A DNA stretch of 64,000 nucleotides from the NCBI RefSeq assembly GCF_902859595.1, contig NZ_CADIJQ010000001.1:1948143-2012142 (forward strand), written 5' to 3'. Every line of letters starts with the position of its first letter. Positions within the stretch are counted from its first letter, which is position 1. The position numbers and the translations under genes are program-made. This document shows positions 46,317 through 55,510 of the stretch, piece by piece. The notes beneath the pieces were generated by a model. That model searched no databases, was not told where the DNA came from, and was given only the letters and a program-made list of their open reading frames with translations. This DNA comes from Achromobacter kerstersii (lineage in GTDB: Bacteria; Pseudomonadota; Gammaproteobacteria; Burkholderiales; Burkholderiaceae_B).

Positions 46317-46829
46317 ATGTCTGTTTCCCTTCGGGACGCCATAGTTTCCTCAGCCCATCTGGCCACCTCCGCCCCGCAGTTGTCCGAGGTGGAGTTCGGC
46401 CTGATCATCGCGTCCCACGCCTTCAATCGCTGGATGGTGCGTTGCATGGCGTGCGCCGGTTTGCCCGATCTGACCTCGCTGGACATCCTGGTGCTGAACC
46501 ACGTGTTCCATCGCGGACGCGGCAAGAAGCTGGCCGACATCTGCTTCACGCTGAATGTTGAAGACACCCACCTGGTGAACTATTCGCTGAAGAAACTGGA
46601 GCGGCTGGGCGTGGTGCAAAGCGCCAAGACGGGCAAAGAAGTCATCTACACCACCACCGATGCCGGCGCCGCCGCCATTCAGCGTTACGCCGAAGTGCGC
46701 GAGCAATGCCTCGTCAAATCGTTCATCGACTCGCCCGCGGCGGACGACGCCAGCCACCAGTTGGCCAACACCCTGCGCGCGCTCTCGGGCCTGTACGACC
46801 AGGCAGCCCGCGCCGCCACCTCGCTGTGA
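46317..46829 (+). CDS. Winged-helix (MarR-like) DNA-binding protein
   Basis: The 170-residue protein has a winged helix centred on KLADICFTLNVEDTHLVNYSLKKLERLGVVQSAKTGKEV, preceded by FGLIIASHAFNRWMVRCMA and SLDILVLNHVFHRGRGK. This is the predicted MarR-like regulator family placed ahead of peptide ABC operons in Bordetella-type genomes. The ABC ATPase gene starts nine bases after its stop, so it is probably cotranscribed and may control the operon. The Met at 46317 was chosen over a TTG at 46284. Confidence 0.78.
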   Translation: MSVSLRDAIVSSAHLATSAPQLSEVEFGLIIASHAFNRWMVRCMACAGLPDLTSLDILVLNHVFHRGRGKKLADICFTLNVEDTHLVNYSLKKLERLGVVQSAKTGKEVIYTTTDAGAAAIQRYAEVREQCLVKSFIDSPAADDASHQLANTLRALSGLYDQAARAATSL

Positions 46830-46838
46830 GAATCCACG

Positions 46839-48692
46839 TTGTCTAGCACCACCCCCGCCTCCTCCGCCCCGCTGCTATCCGTGCGCGGCGTCTCGGTTGA
46901 TTTCAATACCGACAACGGTGTGTTCCGCGCCGTCGACAACCTGGATTTCGATGTCCGGCCGGGCAGAACGCTGGCCATCGTTGGCGAGTCCGGTTCGGGC
47001 AAATCCGTGACGTCCATGGCGATCATGCGGCTGACGGATTACTCCAGCGGCCGCATCTCCACGGGCCAGATCCTGTTTCGCGGCGACGACGGCCGTGAAA
47101 CCGATCTGACCAAAGCCAGCGACGAGCAGATGCGCGCCATCCGCGGCAACGACATCGCGATGATCTTCCAGGAGCCGATGACGTCGCTGAACCCGGTGTT
47201 CACGATCGGTGACCAGATCATCGAAGCCATCATGCTGCACCAGCAGCTGTCGCGTTCCGCCGCGCGCGAATCGGCGCGCAAGCTGCTCGACAAGGTGCGC
47301 CTGCCCGACGCCGAACAACTGCTGGACCGCTACCCGCACCAACTGTCCGGCGGCATGCGCCAGCGCGTGATGATTGCGATGGCGCTGTCGTGCCAGCCGC
47401 GCCTGCTGATTGCCGACGAACCCACCACCGCGCTGGACGTCACCATCCAGGCGCAGATTCTGAACACCATCCGCGAATTGCAGCGCGACCTGGGCACCGC
47501 CGTCATCTTCATCACGCACGACATGGGCGTGGTGGCCGAGATGGCCGACGATGTGGTCGTGATGCTGCGCGGCAAGAAGGTCGAGCAAGGCACCGTTGAT
47601 GAGATCTTCAACGCGCCCAAGCATCCGTACACGCGTGCGCTGCTGGCCGCCGTGCCGCGTCTGGGCAGCCTGACCGGCCGCGACCTGCCGCTGCGCACGC
47701 CGCAAACCGTGCTGGACGGCGACACGCTGCGCGAAGTGGGCGAAACCCGCGAGCAAGACACCGCACGTTACGACGAACCCGTTCTGCGCGTGGACAAGCT
47801 GACCACCCGCTTTGACGTGGGCCACAACCTGTTTGGCCGCGTCACGCACCGCGTGCACGCCGTGGAAGAAGTCAGCTTTGACGTCTACCCCGGCGAAACG
47901 CTGGCGCTGGTGGGCGAATCGGGCAGCGGCAAGTCCACCATCGGCAAGACCTTGCAGCAGCTCGTCGCGCCGACCTCTGGCGCCGTGCGCTACAACGGCC
48001 AGGATATTTTCTCGATGGACGCCGCAGGCCGCCAACGCCTGCGCCAGGAAATCCAGTACATCTTCCAAGACCCGTACGCGTCGCTCGACCCGCGCAAGAC
48101 GGTGGCCTTCAGCATTGCCGAACCCATCCGCACGCACGGGCTGTTAAGTGGCGAAGACGCCATCGCCCGCCGCGTGGGCGAACTGCTGGAGCAAGTGGGC
48201 TTGAAGCCCGAGCACGCCAAGCGTTACCCGCATGAATTCTCGGGCGGCCAGCGCCAGCGCGTGTGCATCGCGCGCGCGCTTGCCAGCAACCCCAAGCTGA
48301 TCATTGCCGACGAATCCGTGTCGGCGCTGGACGTGTCCATTCAGGCGCAGATCCTGAACCTGCTGATGGATCTGCAAAAAGACCGCGGCCTGTCGTACCT
48401 GTTCATCACGCACGACATGGCGGTGGTGGAGAAAGTCAGCCATCGCGTGGCGGTGCTGTACCTGGGCCAGATCGTGGAGCTGGGCACGCGCCGGCAGATC
48501 TTCGAATCGCCGCAGCATGCCTATACCCGCAAGCTGCTGGCCGCCGTGCCGGTGGCCGAACCCGGCCGCCATATTGATACGTCGCTGATCGAAGGCGAAA
48601 TCCCCAGCCCGGTGCGCCGCGTGGGCGACGAGCCGGCCATCATTCCCTTGATCGAATTCGCGCCCGGCCATCAAGTGGCCCGCGCGGCTTGA
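46839..48692 (+). CDS. Peptide-type ABC transporter, fused double ATPase
   Basis: The 617-residue protein has two complete ABC domains of the oligopeptide/dipeptide/nickel class. The first has [23 protein letters not shown] and [12 protein letters not shown]; the second has [24 protein letters not shown] and [12 protein letters not shown]. This fused form replaces the usual DppD and DppF pair, as in GsiA. It starts with TTG, an uncommon codon, shortly after the regulator stop. It drives import by the permeases at 50421-52219. Confidence 0.93.
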   Translation: MSSTTPASSAPLLSVRGVSVDFNTDNGVFRAVDNLDFDVRPGRTLAIVGESGSGKSVTSMAIMRLTDYSSGRISTGQILFRGDDGRETDLTKASDEQMRAIRGNDIAMIFQEPMTSLNPVFTIGDQIIEAIMLHQQLSRSAARESARKLLDKVRLPDAEQLLDRYPHQLSGGMRQRVMIAMALSCQPRLLIADEPTTALDVTIQAQILNTIRELQRDLGTAVIFITHDMGVVAEMADDVVVMLRGKKVEQGTVDEIFNAPKHPYTRALLAAVPRLGSLTGRDLPLRTPQTVLDGDTLREVGETREQDTARYDEPVLRVDKLTTRFDVGHNLFGRVTHRVHAVEEVSFDVYPGETLALVGESGSGKSTIGKTLQQLVAPTSGAVRYNGQDIFSMDAAGRQRLRQEIQYIFQDPYASLDPRKTVAFSIAEPIRTHGLLSGEDAIARRVGELLEQVGLKPEHAKRYPHEFSGGQRQRVCIARALASNPKLIIADESVSALDVSIQAQILNLLMDLQKDRGLSYLFITHDMAVVEKVSHRVAVLYLGQIVELGTRRQIFESPQHAYTRKLLAAVPVAEPGRHIDTSLIEGEIPSPVRRVGDEPAIIPLIEFAPGHQVARAA

Positions 48693-48744
48693 AGACAACC
48701 CTCTTTTCCTCGGTGTGATCCGAGTTCCCGTCCCTGGAGCGAAC

Positions 48745-50277
48745 ATGCAATTCCTACGCACCACCTTCACCGCCACCGCCCTGACCCTGGCGCTGGGCGG
48801 CGCGCTGCCCGCCGTCTTCTCGACCGCGCATGCCGCTGGCACGCTCAGCGTGGCCATCAACCAGGACCCGGGCAGCTGGGACCCCATCGACACCTTCGTG
48901 ACTTTCTGGGGTTCCGTCGGCGGCAACCTGTATGACGGCCTGACGATGCGCGGCGCCGACCTGAAGCTGCAACCGGGCCTGGCCACCAGCTGGGAATACC
49001 TGGACGAGAACAAGCGCCTGCGCTTCAAGCTGCGCGAAGGCGTCAAGTTCCACAATGGCGAACCCTTCAACGCCGAAGCGGTGAAGTTCACGTTCGAACG
49101 CCTGCTGGGCGCCGAAGGCGCCAAGGGCCCGCAAAAGTCCAACTACGACTCCATCGGCGAGATCAAGGTCGTGGACGAATACACCGTGGACTTCATTCTG
49201 AAGCAGCCCGACCCGGTTCTGTTGACCAAGCTGGCCGGCTACGGCGCCATGATCGTGCCGCCGAAGTACATCAAGGAAAAGGGCGAAGACTTCTTCAACA
49301 CGAACCCGGTCGGCACCGGCCCGTTCAAGTTTGAAAGCTACCAGCCCAAGGTCAACGTAACGCTGGCCCGCAACGACGAATACTGGGGCGGCAAGCCCAA
49401 GCTGGACAAGGTGGTCTACCGCTTCATCAGCGAACCCGGCACGCAAGTCGCCGAGCTGCAGGCCGGCCGCATCGACGTGGCCACGCTGATCCCGCTGGGC
49501 CTGATCGACACCGTGAAGAAGTCCGGCAACGCCGACGTCATCTCGACCGGCGGCCCCGTCGCTTTCGCGCTGCGCTACAAGACCACGGGCGGCATCACGC
49601 AGAACCGTGACGTGCGCCGCGCACTGATCATGGCCGTTGACCGCGAAGCCATCGTCAAGCAGCTGCTGCTGGGCCAGGCCAAAGTCATCGCCAGCTTCCA
49701 GGGCCCGCAATCGTTCGGCTACAACCCCGAGCAAAAGCCCCTGCCCTTCAACCCCGCCGAAGCCAAGAAGCTGCTGGCCTCGGCCGGCGTGAAGCCGGGC
49801 GCCACCGTGCAGATCGACGTGCGCGGCAGCGATTCCAACTTCCGTGAAGTCGCCCAAGCCGTGTCGGGCTACCTGCAAGCCGTGGGCGTGCGCGCCACCA
49901 TCAAGCCGTATGAAACCGGCGTGCTGCTGAACGACATCATCCCGGGTGGCAAGACGGGCGAGATGTGGCAGAACCAATGGGGCGGCTGGACGTATGACTA
50001 CGACAACACCGCGTACCTGATGTATCACACGGGCCAGAAGTGGAACCCGTATGACAACGACGCCAAGCTCAACGGCATGCTGGAAGCGCAACGCACCGTC
50101 TATGACGTGAAGAAGCGCGAAGCCATGCTGCAGGAAATTGCCGCGTACGTCGCCGACCAGGCGCTGGAACTGCCGCTGTACAGCCTGAACACGATCGTGG
50201 GCGTGAACAAGCGCGTGAAGAATCTGGAAGTTCCGGGCGACATCCGCTTCCGTTTCCTTGAAACCAGCGTGGAGTAA
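48745..50277 (+). CDS. Periplasmic peptide-binding protein (SBP family 5)
   Basis: The 510-residue protein has a signal peptide (TALTLALGGALPAVFSTAHA, cut near residue 31). The family-5 core follows: GTLSVAINQDPGSWDPIDTF, LQPGLATSWEYLDENKRLRF, VKFHNGEPFNAEAVKFTFER, NPVGTGPFKFESYQP and DVRRALIMAVDREAIVKQLL. Ligand is a peptide, amino acid derivative or similar; it cannot be specified. A ribosome site GGAG precedes the Met at 48745. It lies 52 bases after the ATPase gene. Confidence 0.93.
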   Translation: MQFLRTTFTATALTLALGGALPAVFSTAHAAGTLSVAINQDPGSWDPIDTFVTFWGSVGGNLYDGLTMRGADLKLQPGLATSWEYLDENKRLRFKLREGVKFHNGEPFNAEAVKFTFERLLGAEGAKGPQKSNYDSIGEIKVVDEYTVDFILKQPDPVLLTKLAGYGAMIVPPKYIKEKGEDFFNTNPVGTGPFKFESYQPKVNVTLARNDEYWGGKPKLDKVVYRFISEPGTQVAELQAGRIDVATLIPLGLIDTVKKSGNADVISTGGPVAFALRYKTTGGITQNRDVRRALIMAVDREAIVKQLLLGQAKVIASFQGPQSFGYNPEQKPLPFNPAEAKKLLASAGVKPGATVQIDVRGSDSNFREVAQAVSGYLQAVGVRATIKPYETGVLLNDIIPGGKTGEMWQNQWGGWTYDYDNTAYLMYHTGQKWNPYDNDAKLNGMLEAQRTVYDVKKREAMLQEIAAYVADQALELPLYSLNTIVGVNKRVKNLEVPGDIRFRFLETSVE

Positions 50278-50280
50278 ATC

Positions 50281-50367
50281 CCCCCGAAGCGCTACCGCGC
50301 TTCCCCCTCAAAGGGGCATGCCTGCGGACCGGCAAAGCCGGCTCCGCGGCATCCCGCTAGCGGGGCA
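50281..50367. repeat. REP-like cluster of stem-loops in the ABC operon
   Basis: Three or four inverted repeats follow one another between the binding-protein and permease genes: GAAGCGC-TACC-GCGCTTC (50286-50303), CCCCT-CAA-AGGGG (50304-50316), a longer arm set around CCGGC-AAA-GCCGG, and CCCGCTAGCGGG. There is no T run. Elements of this look occur as dispersed intergenic repeats in Achromobacter-like genomes (recalled, not checked). They could protect or thin out the operon mRNA. Confidence 0.65.
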
Positions 50368-50420
50368 CTTGCAGCATTAACATTACTGATCCGCCCGGGT
50401 GCAAACCGGGGCGGCGCCTC

Positions 50421-51344
50421 ATGACCGGATTTCTCATTAAACGCGTGTTGCAGGCCGTCTTCGTGATTGTCGCCGTGACACTGCTTGTCTCTTATGCCGT
50501 ACGCCTGACCGGCGACCCCGCGCTGATGCTCAGCCAGGGTTCGGGCAGCGTCACCGAACAAGACCTGGCCAACATCCGCCAGGCGCTGGGCCTGAACCGC
50601 CCATTCCACGAGCAATACCTGTCGTACATGCAGGGCCTGTTGCACGGCGATTTCGGCCGCAGCTTCATGGGCGGCACGTCTGTCGCCAAGCTGATCGGCG
50701 ACGCCCTGCCCGCCACGCTGATGCTGGCCTTCACGTCGCTGATCGTGTCCATCCTGATCTCGCTGCCGCTGGGCATCCAGGCAGCCATCAAGCGCGGCAA
50801 GTCCACCGACCAGGCCATTCGCATCCTGTCGCTGGTGGGGCTGTCGTTTCCCAACTTCTGGCTGGCGCTGATGCTGGTGCTGCTGTTGTCGATCACGTTC
50901 CCGCTGCTGCCGCCTTCAGGCTGGAGCGGCCCGGCCAGCCTGGTGCTGCCGTCGCTGACGATGGCCATCATTCTTAGCGCCACCAACATCCGTCTGGTGC
51001 GCACGACCATGCTGGAAACGCTGTCGGCGCAATACATCATGGTGGCGCGCAGCAAGGGCCTGAAGGAACGCGTGGTGCTGTACAAGCATGCGCTGCGCAA
51101 TTGCGCGATTCCGCTCATCACGTATCTGGGCCTGCAATTTGGCGGCCTGATCGGCGGCATCGTCGTGATTGAAATGGTCTTCAACTGGCCCGGCCTGGGC
51201 ACGCTGGCGTTTGACGCCATTTCCGGCCGCGACTACCCGGTTCTGCAAGGCACGGTCACCGTGCTGGCAACCGTCATCGTCCTGGTCAACCTGATCGTCG
51301 ACATCGCCTACGGCATCGTCGACCCCCGTATCCGCACGCGGTAA
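50421..51344 (+). CDS. Peptide-type ABC permease (DppB/OppB-like)
   Basis: The 307-residue protein starts MTGFLIKRVLQAVFVIVAVT, the classic DppB N-terminus. It has about six membrane helices, a long periplasmic loop (GLNRPFHEQYLSYMQGLLHG), and the EAA-type coupling loop MLETLSAQYIMVARSKGLKE. It pairs with the DppC-like permease 6 bases downstream. Confidence 0.94.
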   Translation: MTGFLIKRVLQAVFVIVAVTLLVSYAVRLTGDPALMLSQGSGSVTEQDLANIRQALGLNRPFHEQYLSYMQGLLHGDFGRSFMGGTSVAKLIGDALPATLMLAFTSLIVSILISLPLGIQAAIKRGKSTDQAIRILSLVGLSFPNFWLALMLVLLLSITFPLLPPSGWSGPASLVLPSLTMAIILSATNIRLVRTTMLETLSAQYIMVARSKGLKERVVLYKHALRNCAIPLITYLGLQFGGLIGGIVVIEMVFNWPGLGTLAFDAISGRDYPVLQGTVTVLATVIVLVNLIVDIAYGIVDPRIRTR

Positions 51345-51349
51345 GCCTT

Positions 51350-52219
51350 ATGCAGACAACCACTCCTACCGCCGCCGCCCCCAAGCCCGTCAAGCCGCGC
51401 AGCCGCTACCGTTCACTGGAATTCGTGCTGGGCGCGGTGCTGACCGGCATCATGATCCTGCTGGTGCTGACCTCCGGCTGGATTTTCCCCGATGGCGGTG
51501 AATCCATGGACCTGGCGGCCCGCCTGATGGCGCCGTTTACGTCGTCCGCCCATCCCTTTGGCACCGACCCGCTGGGCCGCGACGTGCTGGCCCGCGTGAT
51601 CGTGGGCGGCAAGATCTCGCTGATGGTGGGCTTTGCGTCCGTGATTGGCGGCGCGCTGCTGGGCATCGTCATGGGTCTTATTGCCGGCTACTACCGCGGC
51701 TTCTGGGACATGATCGTCATGCGCTTTGCCGACGTGCAACTGGCGCTGCCGTTCATCCTGGTGGCCATCACGTTCATCGCCATCCTGGGCGGCGGACTGT
51801 TCAACGTGATCTTCTTCATGATCGTGTCGCAGTGGGTGCAGTATGCGCGTCTGGTCCGCGCCCAAGTGCTGACGCTGCGTGAACGCGAGTTCGTGCTGGC
51901 TGCCCGCGCCTTTGGCGTGCGCGACCTGGCCATGATCCGCCACCACATCGTGCCCAACCTGCTGGGCCCGCTGGTGATTCTGATGACGCTGAACGTGGCC
52001 AACAACATCCTGCTGGAAAGCAGCCTGACCTTCCTGGGCCTGGGCGTGGACCCGATGATTCCCAGCTGGGGCGGCATGCTGGCCGATGGCCGCACGTATA
52101 TGCAGACGGCATGGTGGGTCAGCGTCTTCCCGGGTCTGGCGATCATGCTGACCGTGCTGGGCCTGAATCTGCTGGGCGACTGGTTGCGAGACCGTCTGGA
52201 CCCGACCGGAAAGGTGTAA
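51350..52219 (+). CDS. Peptide-type ABC permease (DppC/OppC-like)
   Basis: The 289-residue protein has the DppC pattern: SSAHPFGTDPLGRDVLARVI after helix 1, about six membrane helices, the coupling loop REREFVLAARAFGVRDLAMI, and LESSLTFLGLGVDPMIPSWG near the end. It forms the membrane channel together with the DppB-like partner. A small stem-loop follows the stop. Confidence 0.94.
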   Translation: MQTTTPTAAAPKPVKPRSRYRSLEFVLGAVLTGIMILLVLTSGWIFPDGGESMDLAARLMAPFTSSAHPFGTDPLGRDVLARVIVGGKISLMVGFASVIGGALLGIVMGLIAGYYRGFWDMIVMRFADVQLALPFILVAITFIAILGGGLFNVIFFMIVSQWVQYARLVRAQVLTLREREFVLAARAFGVRDLAMIRHHIVPNLLGPLVILMTLNVANNILLESSLTFLGLGVDPMIPSWGGMLADGRTYMQTAWWVSVFPGLAIMLTVLGLNLLGDWLRDRLDPTGKV

Positions 52220-52227
52220 AAGATCAG

Positions 52228-52247
52228 ATGCCCCGCAAGGGGCATTT
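52228..52247 (+). terminator. Weak stem-loop after the permease genes
   Basis: ATGCCCC-GCAA-GGGGCAT is a perfect 7-base stem with a stable GCAA tetraloop, followed by only three T residues. It could cause partial termination or protect the 3' end before the peptidase gene. Confidence 0.5.
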
Positions 52248-52298
52248 GTCTGTGCATCGGATACATCGGATACGCAAGAACTCGAAGGAACATGAAGC

Positions 52299-54038
52299 AT
52301 GTCTTTGCTTGAAAAAACATTCGACCGCACGCTGGACGCCTGGACGCACGCCTACATGGCGCCGGCGTGGCGCGGCGCGGTCGTGGAAGGCTGGCTGTTT
52401 GAAGGCGTGGAAGCCCGCCGCGCGGCAGAAGCCCGGCTGGCTCAGGCGGGTGTCACCGCGCGTTTTCGCAGCGCGTACAAACCGCTGGTGCACTTCTTCC
52501 TGGAAGAAGCCGACCGCGACGGGCTCGTGTCCGCCCTGGTGCGCTACCCGCTGCACGAACACGCGCAGGCCAAGCGCTTCACGCTGGAAGCCTACCCGCT
52601 GGTGGCGCTGATGGAAGGCGTGCGCGTCACGATGCATGCCGGCGCGTCCGACCTGCACTACGACGTCACGCTGACCTACGCCGACGGCCGCCGCGTCGAC
52701 ACGCGCGTCTTCGCCCCCAACGTCGTGGGCCACGCGCAGGACGGCAAGCCCGAACTGTCGCCCACCGGCTGGCTGCGCGTGCGCGACGCCGACGGCGCCA
52801 TCCAGACCGACGCCGCCCAGACCACTGAGTACCAGCAGGTGTTCCGCAGCATCGTCGACACGGTGCGCAACCACCCCTGGGGCGCACACGAGCCCTATTT
52901 CGACCGCCTGGAAATTCGCGTCGACCTGCCCGGCATGGACTTCGCCTTGCCGGTGGACGAAGAAATCGTCAGCACGTTTGAAGCGCTGCACGAAGATATC
53001 TATTTTTCGTTGCTGGAACACTTCCAGCAGCATTCCGGCCGCCCGTCCGGTGACCGTGGCTTGCAGCCCGGCCAGATCATTCCCGACATCCGCCGCCACG
53101 ATGGTGCGGCACGCGTGCAGATGTCGCTGGAGCCGTTCGATGCCGTTGCGTCCGTGACGCCGGTGCTGCCGGATGCGCCGCTCTCGGCGCGCCGCGAACC
53201 CCTGTCGGCCGCGCAGATCGCCGGTTGCATGGCGGCGTTTGGCGGAGACGACTTCCAGGCCGTGTCGCGCCAGGGCCGCCCCGTGCTGGGCACCTATGTG
53301 CGCGGCCCAGGTCCGGCCGTCTTCATTTCGGGTGCGCAACACGCCAACGAGACGTCCGGTGTGGTCGGCGCGTTGCGCGCGGCGCAAGCGCTGGCGGCAA
53401 GCGGCAATGCGCACTTCGCGCTGATCGCCGCCGAAAACCCCGACGGCTACGCGCTGTTCAACCGGCTGCGCGAACACCATCCGCGCCACATGCTGCACGC
53501 CTCGCGCTACAGCGCGCTGGGCGACGATATCGCATACCGCGAACACGCCCCGTACTTTGAACGCGATGGCCGCCACCAGGCGCAGGCGATCAGCGGCGCG
53601 CAGCTGCACATCAACCTGCACGGCTACCCCGCGCATGAATGGACGCGTCCGCTGTCGGGCTACCTGCCCCGCAATTTCGAACTGTGGACGGTGCCGAAGG
53701 GCTTCTTCCTGGTGCTGCGCCATCACCCGGGCTGGGGCGAACGCGCGCGCCGCCTGATCGAAGGCGTCACCGCCCGGCTGGCCCGCAACGTGCCGGGGCT
53801 GGTGGAGTTCAACGCGCGCCAGCTGGAACTGTTTCATGCGCACGCGCTGGAAAGCGGTTTCGACGTGATGAACGGCATCCCGGTGCAGATCACGGAGAGC
53901 GACCGCGAAGAGCTGCCGCTGGCGCTGATTTCGGAATTTCCAGATGAAACGGTCTACGGCGACCGCTTCGTTTTCGCGCATACTGTGCAAATGGAAACCG
54001 TCCTGGCGGCTACCGAGCTGTACCGTTCAGGGCTGTAA
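52299..54038 (+). CDS. M14-like zinc carboxypeptidase family protein
   Basis: The 579-residue protein has a zinc-binding HXXE motif in ISGAQHANETSGVVGALR (His348 and Glu351), ENPDGYALFNRLREHHPRHM, and a later His441 in QLHINLHGYPAHEW that fits the third metal ligand of M14 carboxypeptidases. The N-terminal 300 residues are a less familiar domain. There is no signal peptide, so it acts in the cytoplasm. Position right behind a peptide ABC importer suggests it processes imported peptides. Confidence 0.75.
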   Translation: MSLLEKTFDRTLDAWTHAYMAPAWRGAVVEGWLFEGVEARRAAEARLAQAGVTARFRSAYKPLVHFFLEEADRDGLVSALVRYPLHEHAQAKRFTLEAYPLVALMEGVRVTMHAGASDLHYDVTLTYADGRRVDTRVFAPNVVGHAQDGKPELSPTGWLRVRDADGAIQTDAAQTTEYQQVFRSIVDTVRNHPWGAHEPYFDRLEIRVDLPGMDFALPVDEEIVSTFEALHEDIYFSLLEHFQQHSGRPSGDRGLQPGQIIPDIRRHDGAARVQMSLEPFDAVASVTPVLPDAPLSARREPLSAAQIAGCMAAFGGDDFQAVSRQGRPVLGTYVRGPGPAVFISGAQHANETSGVVGALRAAQALAASGNAHFALIAAENPDGYALFNRLREHHPRHMLHASRYSALGDDIAYREHAPYFERDGRHQAQAISGAQLHINLHGYPAHEWTRPLSGYLPRNFELWTVPKGFFLVLRHHPGWGERARRLIEGVTARLARNVPGLVEFNARQLELFHAHALESGFDVMNGIPVQITESDREELPLALISEFPDETVYGDRFVFAHTVQMETVLAATELYRSGL

Positions 54039-54052
54039 GCATCAACAAGAAA

Positions 54053-54490
54053 ATGAATATCCGAGAACGCAATCACGGCGACGATCTGGCCCTGGCGGAC
54101 ATCTGGCTCCGCTCGGTGCGCGCCACGCATTCTTTCCTGACGGAAAAAGAAATCCAGGCCATGTACCCGCAGGTGCTCAACACTTACCTGCCGTCAGTGC
54201 GCGTGTGGGTCTGTGAGGACGATACCGGCGAAGTCGCCGGCTTCATGGGCCTGACGGGCAACAAGGTCGAAATGCTGTTCGTGGACGCAAACAAGCGCGG
54301 CAAAGGCGCAGGCCGCCGACTGCTGAACTTCGCGCGTTCGCTGCACGGCACCTTACAGGTGGACGTGAATGAACAAAACCCGCAGGCGCATGGGTTTTAC
54401 AAGCACTACGGGTTTGTGGACGTGGGCCGGTCCGCCCACGACGACGCGGGGCGGCCGTTCCCGATCATTCATATGACGCTGGCGGGGTAG
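54053..54490 (+). CDS. GNAT family N-acetyltransferase
   Basis: The 145-residue protein has the GNAT fold. EVAGFMGLTGNKVEMLFVD is strand 4, KRGKGAGRRLLNFARSLHG is the acetyl-CoA pyrophosphate loop (RGKGAG), and NEQNPQAHGFYKHYGFVDVG closes the fold, as in the YjaB-like group. Acceptor unknown. It starts 15 bases after the peptidase stop and may be the operon's last gene. Confidence 0.87.
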   Translation: MNIRERNHGDDLALADIWLRSVRATHSFLTEKEIQAMYPQVLNTYLPSVRVWVCEDDTGEVAGFMGLTGNKVEMLFVDANKRGKGAGRRLLNFARSLHGTLQVDVNEQNPQAHGFYKHYGFVDVGRSAHDDAGRPFPIIHMTLAG

Positions 54491-54495
54491 TCGCT

Positions 54496-54590
54496 GCGTT
54501 TGGCGATTAAGCGGTTTGGCGGTTAGGCGACTAAGCGACTAAGCGATTAAGCGGTTTGGCGATTAAGCAGTTTGGCGGTCTGGCGGTTCT
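54496..54590. repeat. 8/16-bp tandem repeat
   Basis: A composite array just after the GNAT stop combines the 8-base unit GCGACTAA/GCGATTAA with the 16-base unit GCGGTTTGGCGATTAA. It ends right at the 3' end of the small leftward gene at 54595. No function is evident. Confidence 0.85.
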
Positions 54591-54594
54591 GCGC

Positions 54595-54786
54595 TTACCC
54601 GCCTGACGAGCCGGTCACTTCGTGCCGGCTCCGCCAGGCTTTCAGCGCCTGGCGATAATTTTCCATCGCCTCGTCATACATGTCGTAAACACAAGGAATG
54701 CAGCCGCTGTTGCAGCATTCTTCGGGTGCGGGACGTTCAGGGGGAACGGGCTGCGGGTCGTCATCGGGAAGGGTCGTCGTACTCAT
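54595..54786 (-). CDS. Small oxidoreductase-like domain protein
   Basis: The 63-residue protein contains PPERPAPEECCNSGCIPCVYDMYDEAMENYRQAL. The ECC-SGC-xxC pattern followed by a Tyr/Asp-rich helix marks the oxidoreductase-like N-terminal domain family, small proteins with four conserved cysteines. They may bind a metal; the function is unknown. It lies close to, and on the same strand as, the GNAT gene at 54796. Confidence 0.8.
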   Translation of the reverse strand: MSTTTLPDDDPQPVPPERPAPEECCNSGCIPCVYDMYDEAMENYRQALKAWRSRHEVTGSSGG

Positions 54787-54795
54787 GCCCGAATG

Positions 54796-55419
54796 TTAAC
54801 GCTGCTGCGCAAGCAATTCATCGCCCGCCTGCCCCTGAAGTTGCCGCCATTCGGCGCGGCGGATTTCGTAGCGGACTTTGACGCTGTCCTCATCGGCCGC
54901 ACTTCCGCCTGCCGCACTTCCCCCTGCCGCACTTCCCCCTGCCGCGCTTTCACCTACATAGCGCAGCCCGGTCTTCTCCATCACGCGGCGCGAAGCCGTG
55001 TTGGACCGAACTGCCACTGCCGACAACACATCCACCGGCAGCAGTTTGAACCCCAGCGCAATCAGCGCCGCCGAGATCTCGCCGGCATACCCCTGGCCCC
55101 AGCAATCGGGCTGAAACGCGTACGCCAGCTCAATCGCCCCCTGCTCGTCGGACACGGTGTACTTCAGGCCAGCACGGCCGGCCATCGCACCCGTGCGCCG
55201 GTCGTCCAGCACATACATGCCGTAGCCGTACTCCACCCAATGCGAGACGTTTTGCGCCACATACAGCCGGCTGGCAGCGGCATCACGCGTGCCGCCCATC
55301 GTCGCCATCAGGTCGGCGTCGGCGTGCATTTTCGTGATGAAAGGCAGATGCCCCTGCCGCATGCGCTGGGCACGAAGCCGGGGAGTCAGGAAAATGTCAG
55401 GAAAGACAGCGTGCGGCAT
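54796..55419 (-). CDS. GNAT N-acetyltransferase with an internal repeat
   Basis: The 207-residue protein is a RimJ/RimL-type GNAT: FLTPRLRAQRMRQGHLPFIT, YGYGMYVLDDRRTGAMAGRA, IELAYAFQPDCWGQGYAGEI (acetyl-CoA loop QGYAGE) and LSAVAVRSNTASRRVMEKTG followed by LRYVGES. After this the sequence inserts a short repeat, SAAGG three times (12- to 15-base units near 54890-54950), before the last strand EDSVKVRYEIRRAEW. The acceptor is unknown. Confidence 0.85.
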   Translation of the reverse strand: MPHAVFPDIFLTPRLRAQRMRQGHLPFITKMHADADLMATMGGTRDAAASRLYVAQNVSHWVEYGYGMYVLDDRRTGAMAGRAGLKYTVSDEQGAIELAYAFQPDCWGQGYAGEISAALIALGFKLLPVDVLSAVAVRSNTASRRVMEKTGLRYVGESAAGGSAAGGSAAGGSAADEDSVKVRYEIRRAEWRQLQGQAGDELLAQQR

Positions 55420-55510
55420 GACGAATGAGACATAGAGGGAAACACTCCATCATAGCGGCGCCAGGCCGCGCGCGGCATCCGCCTTTCTGGCAGATACCGC
55501 GCGTGTGCTC

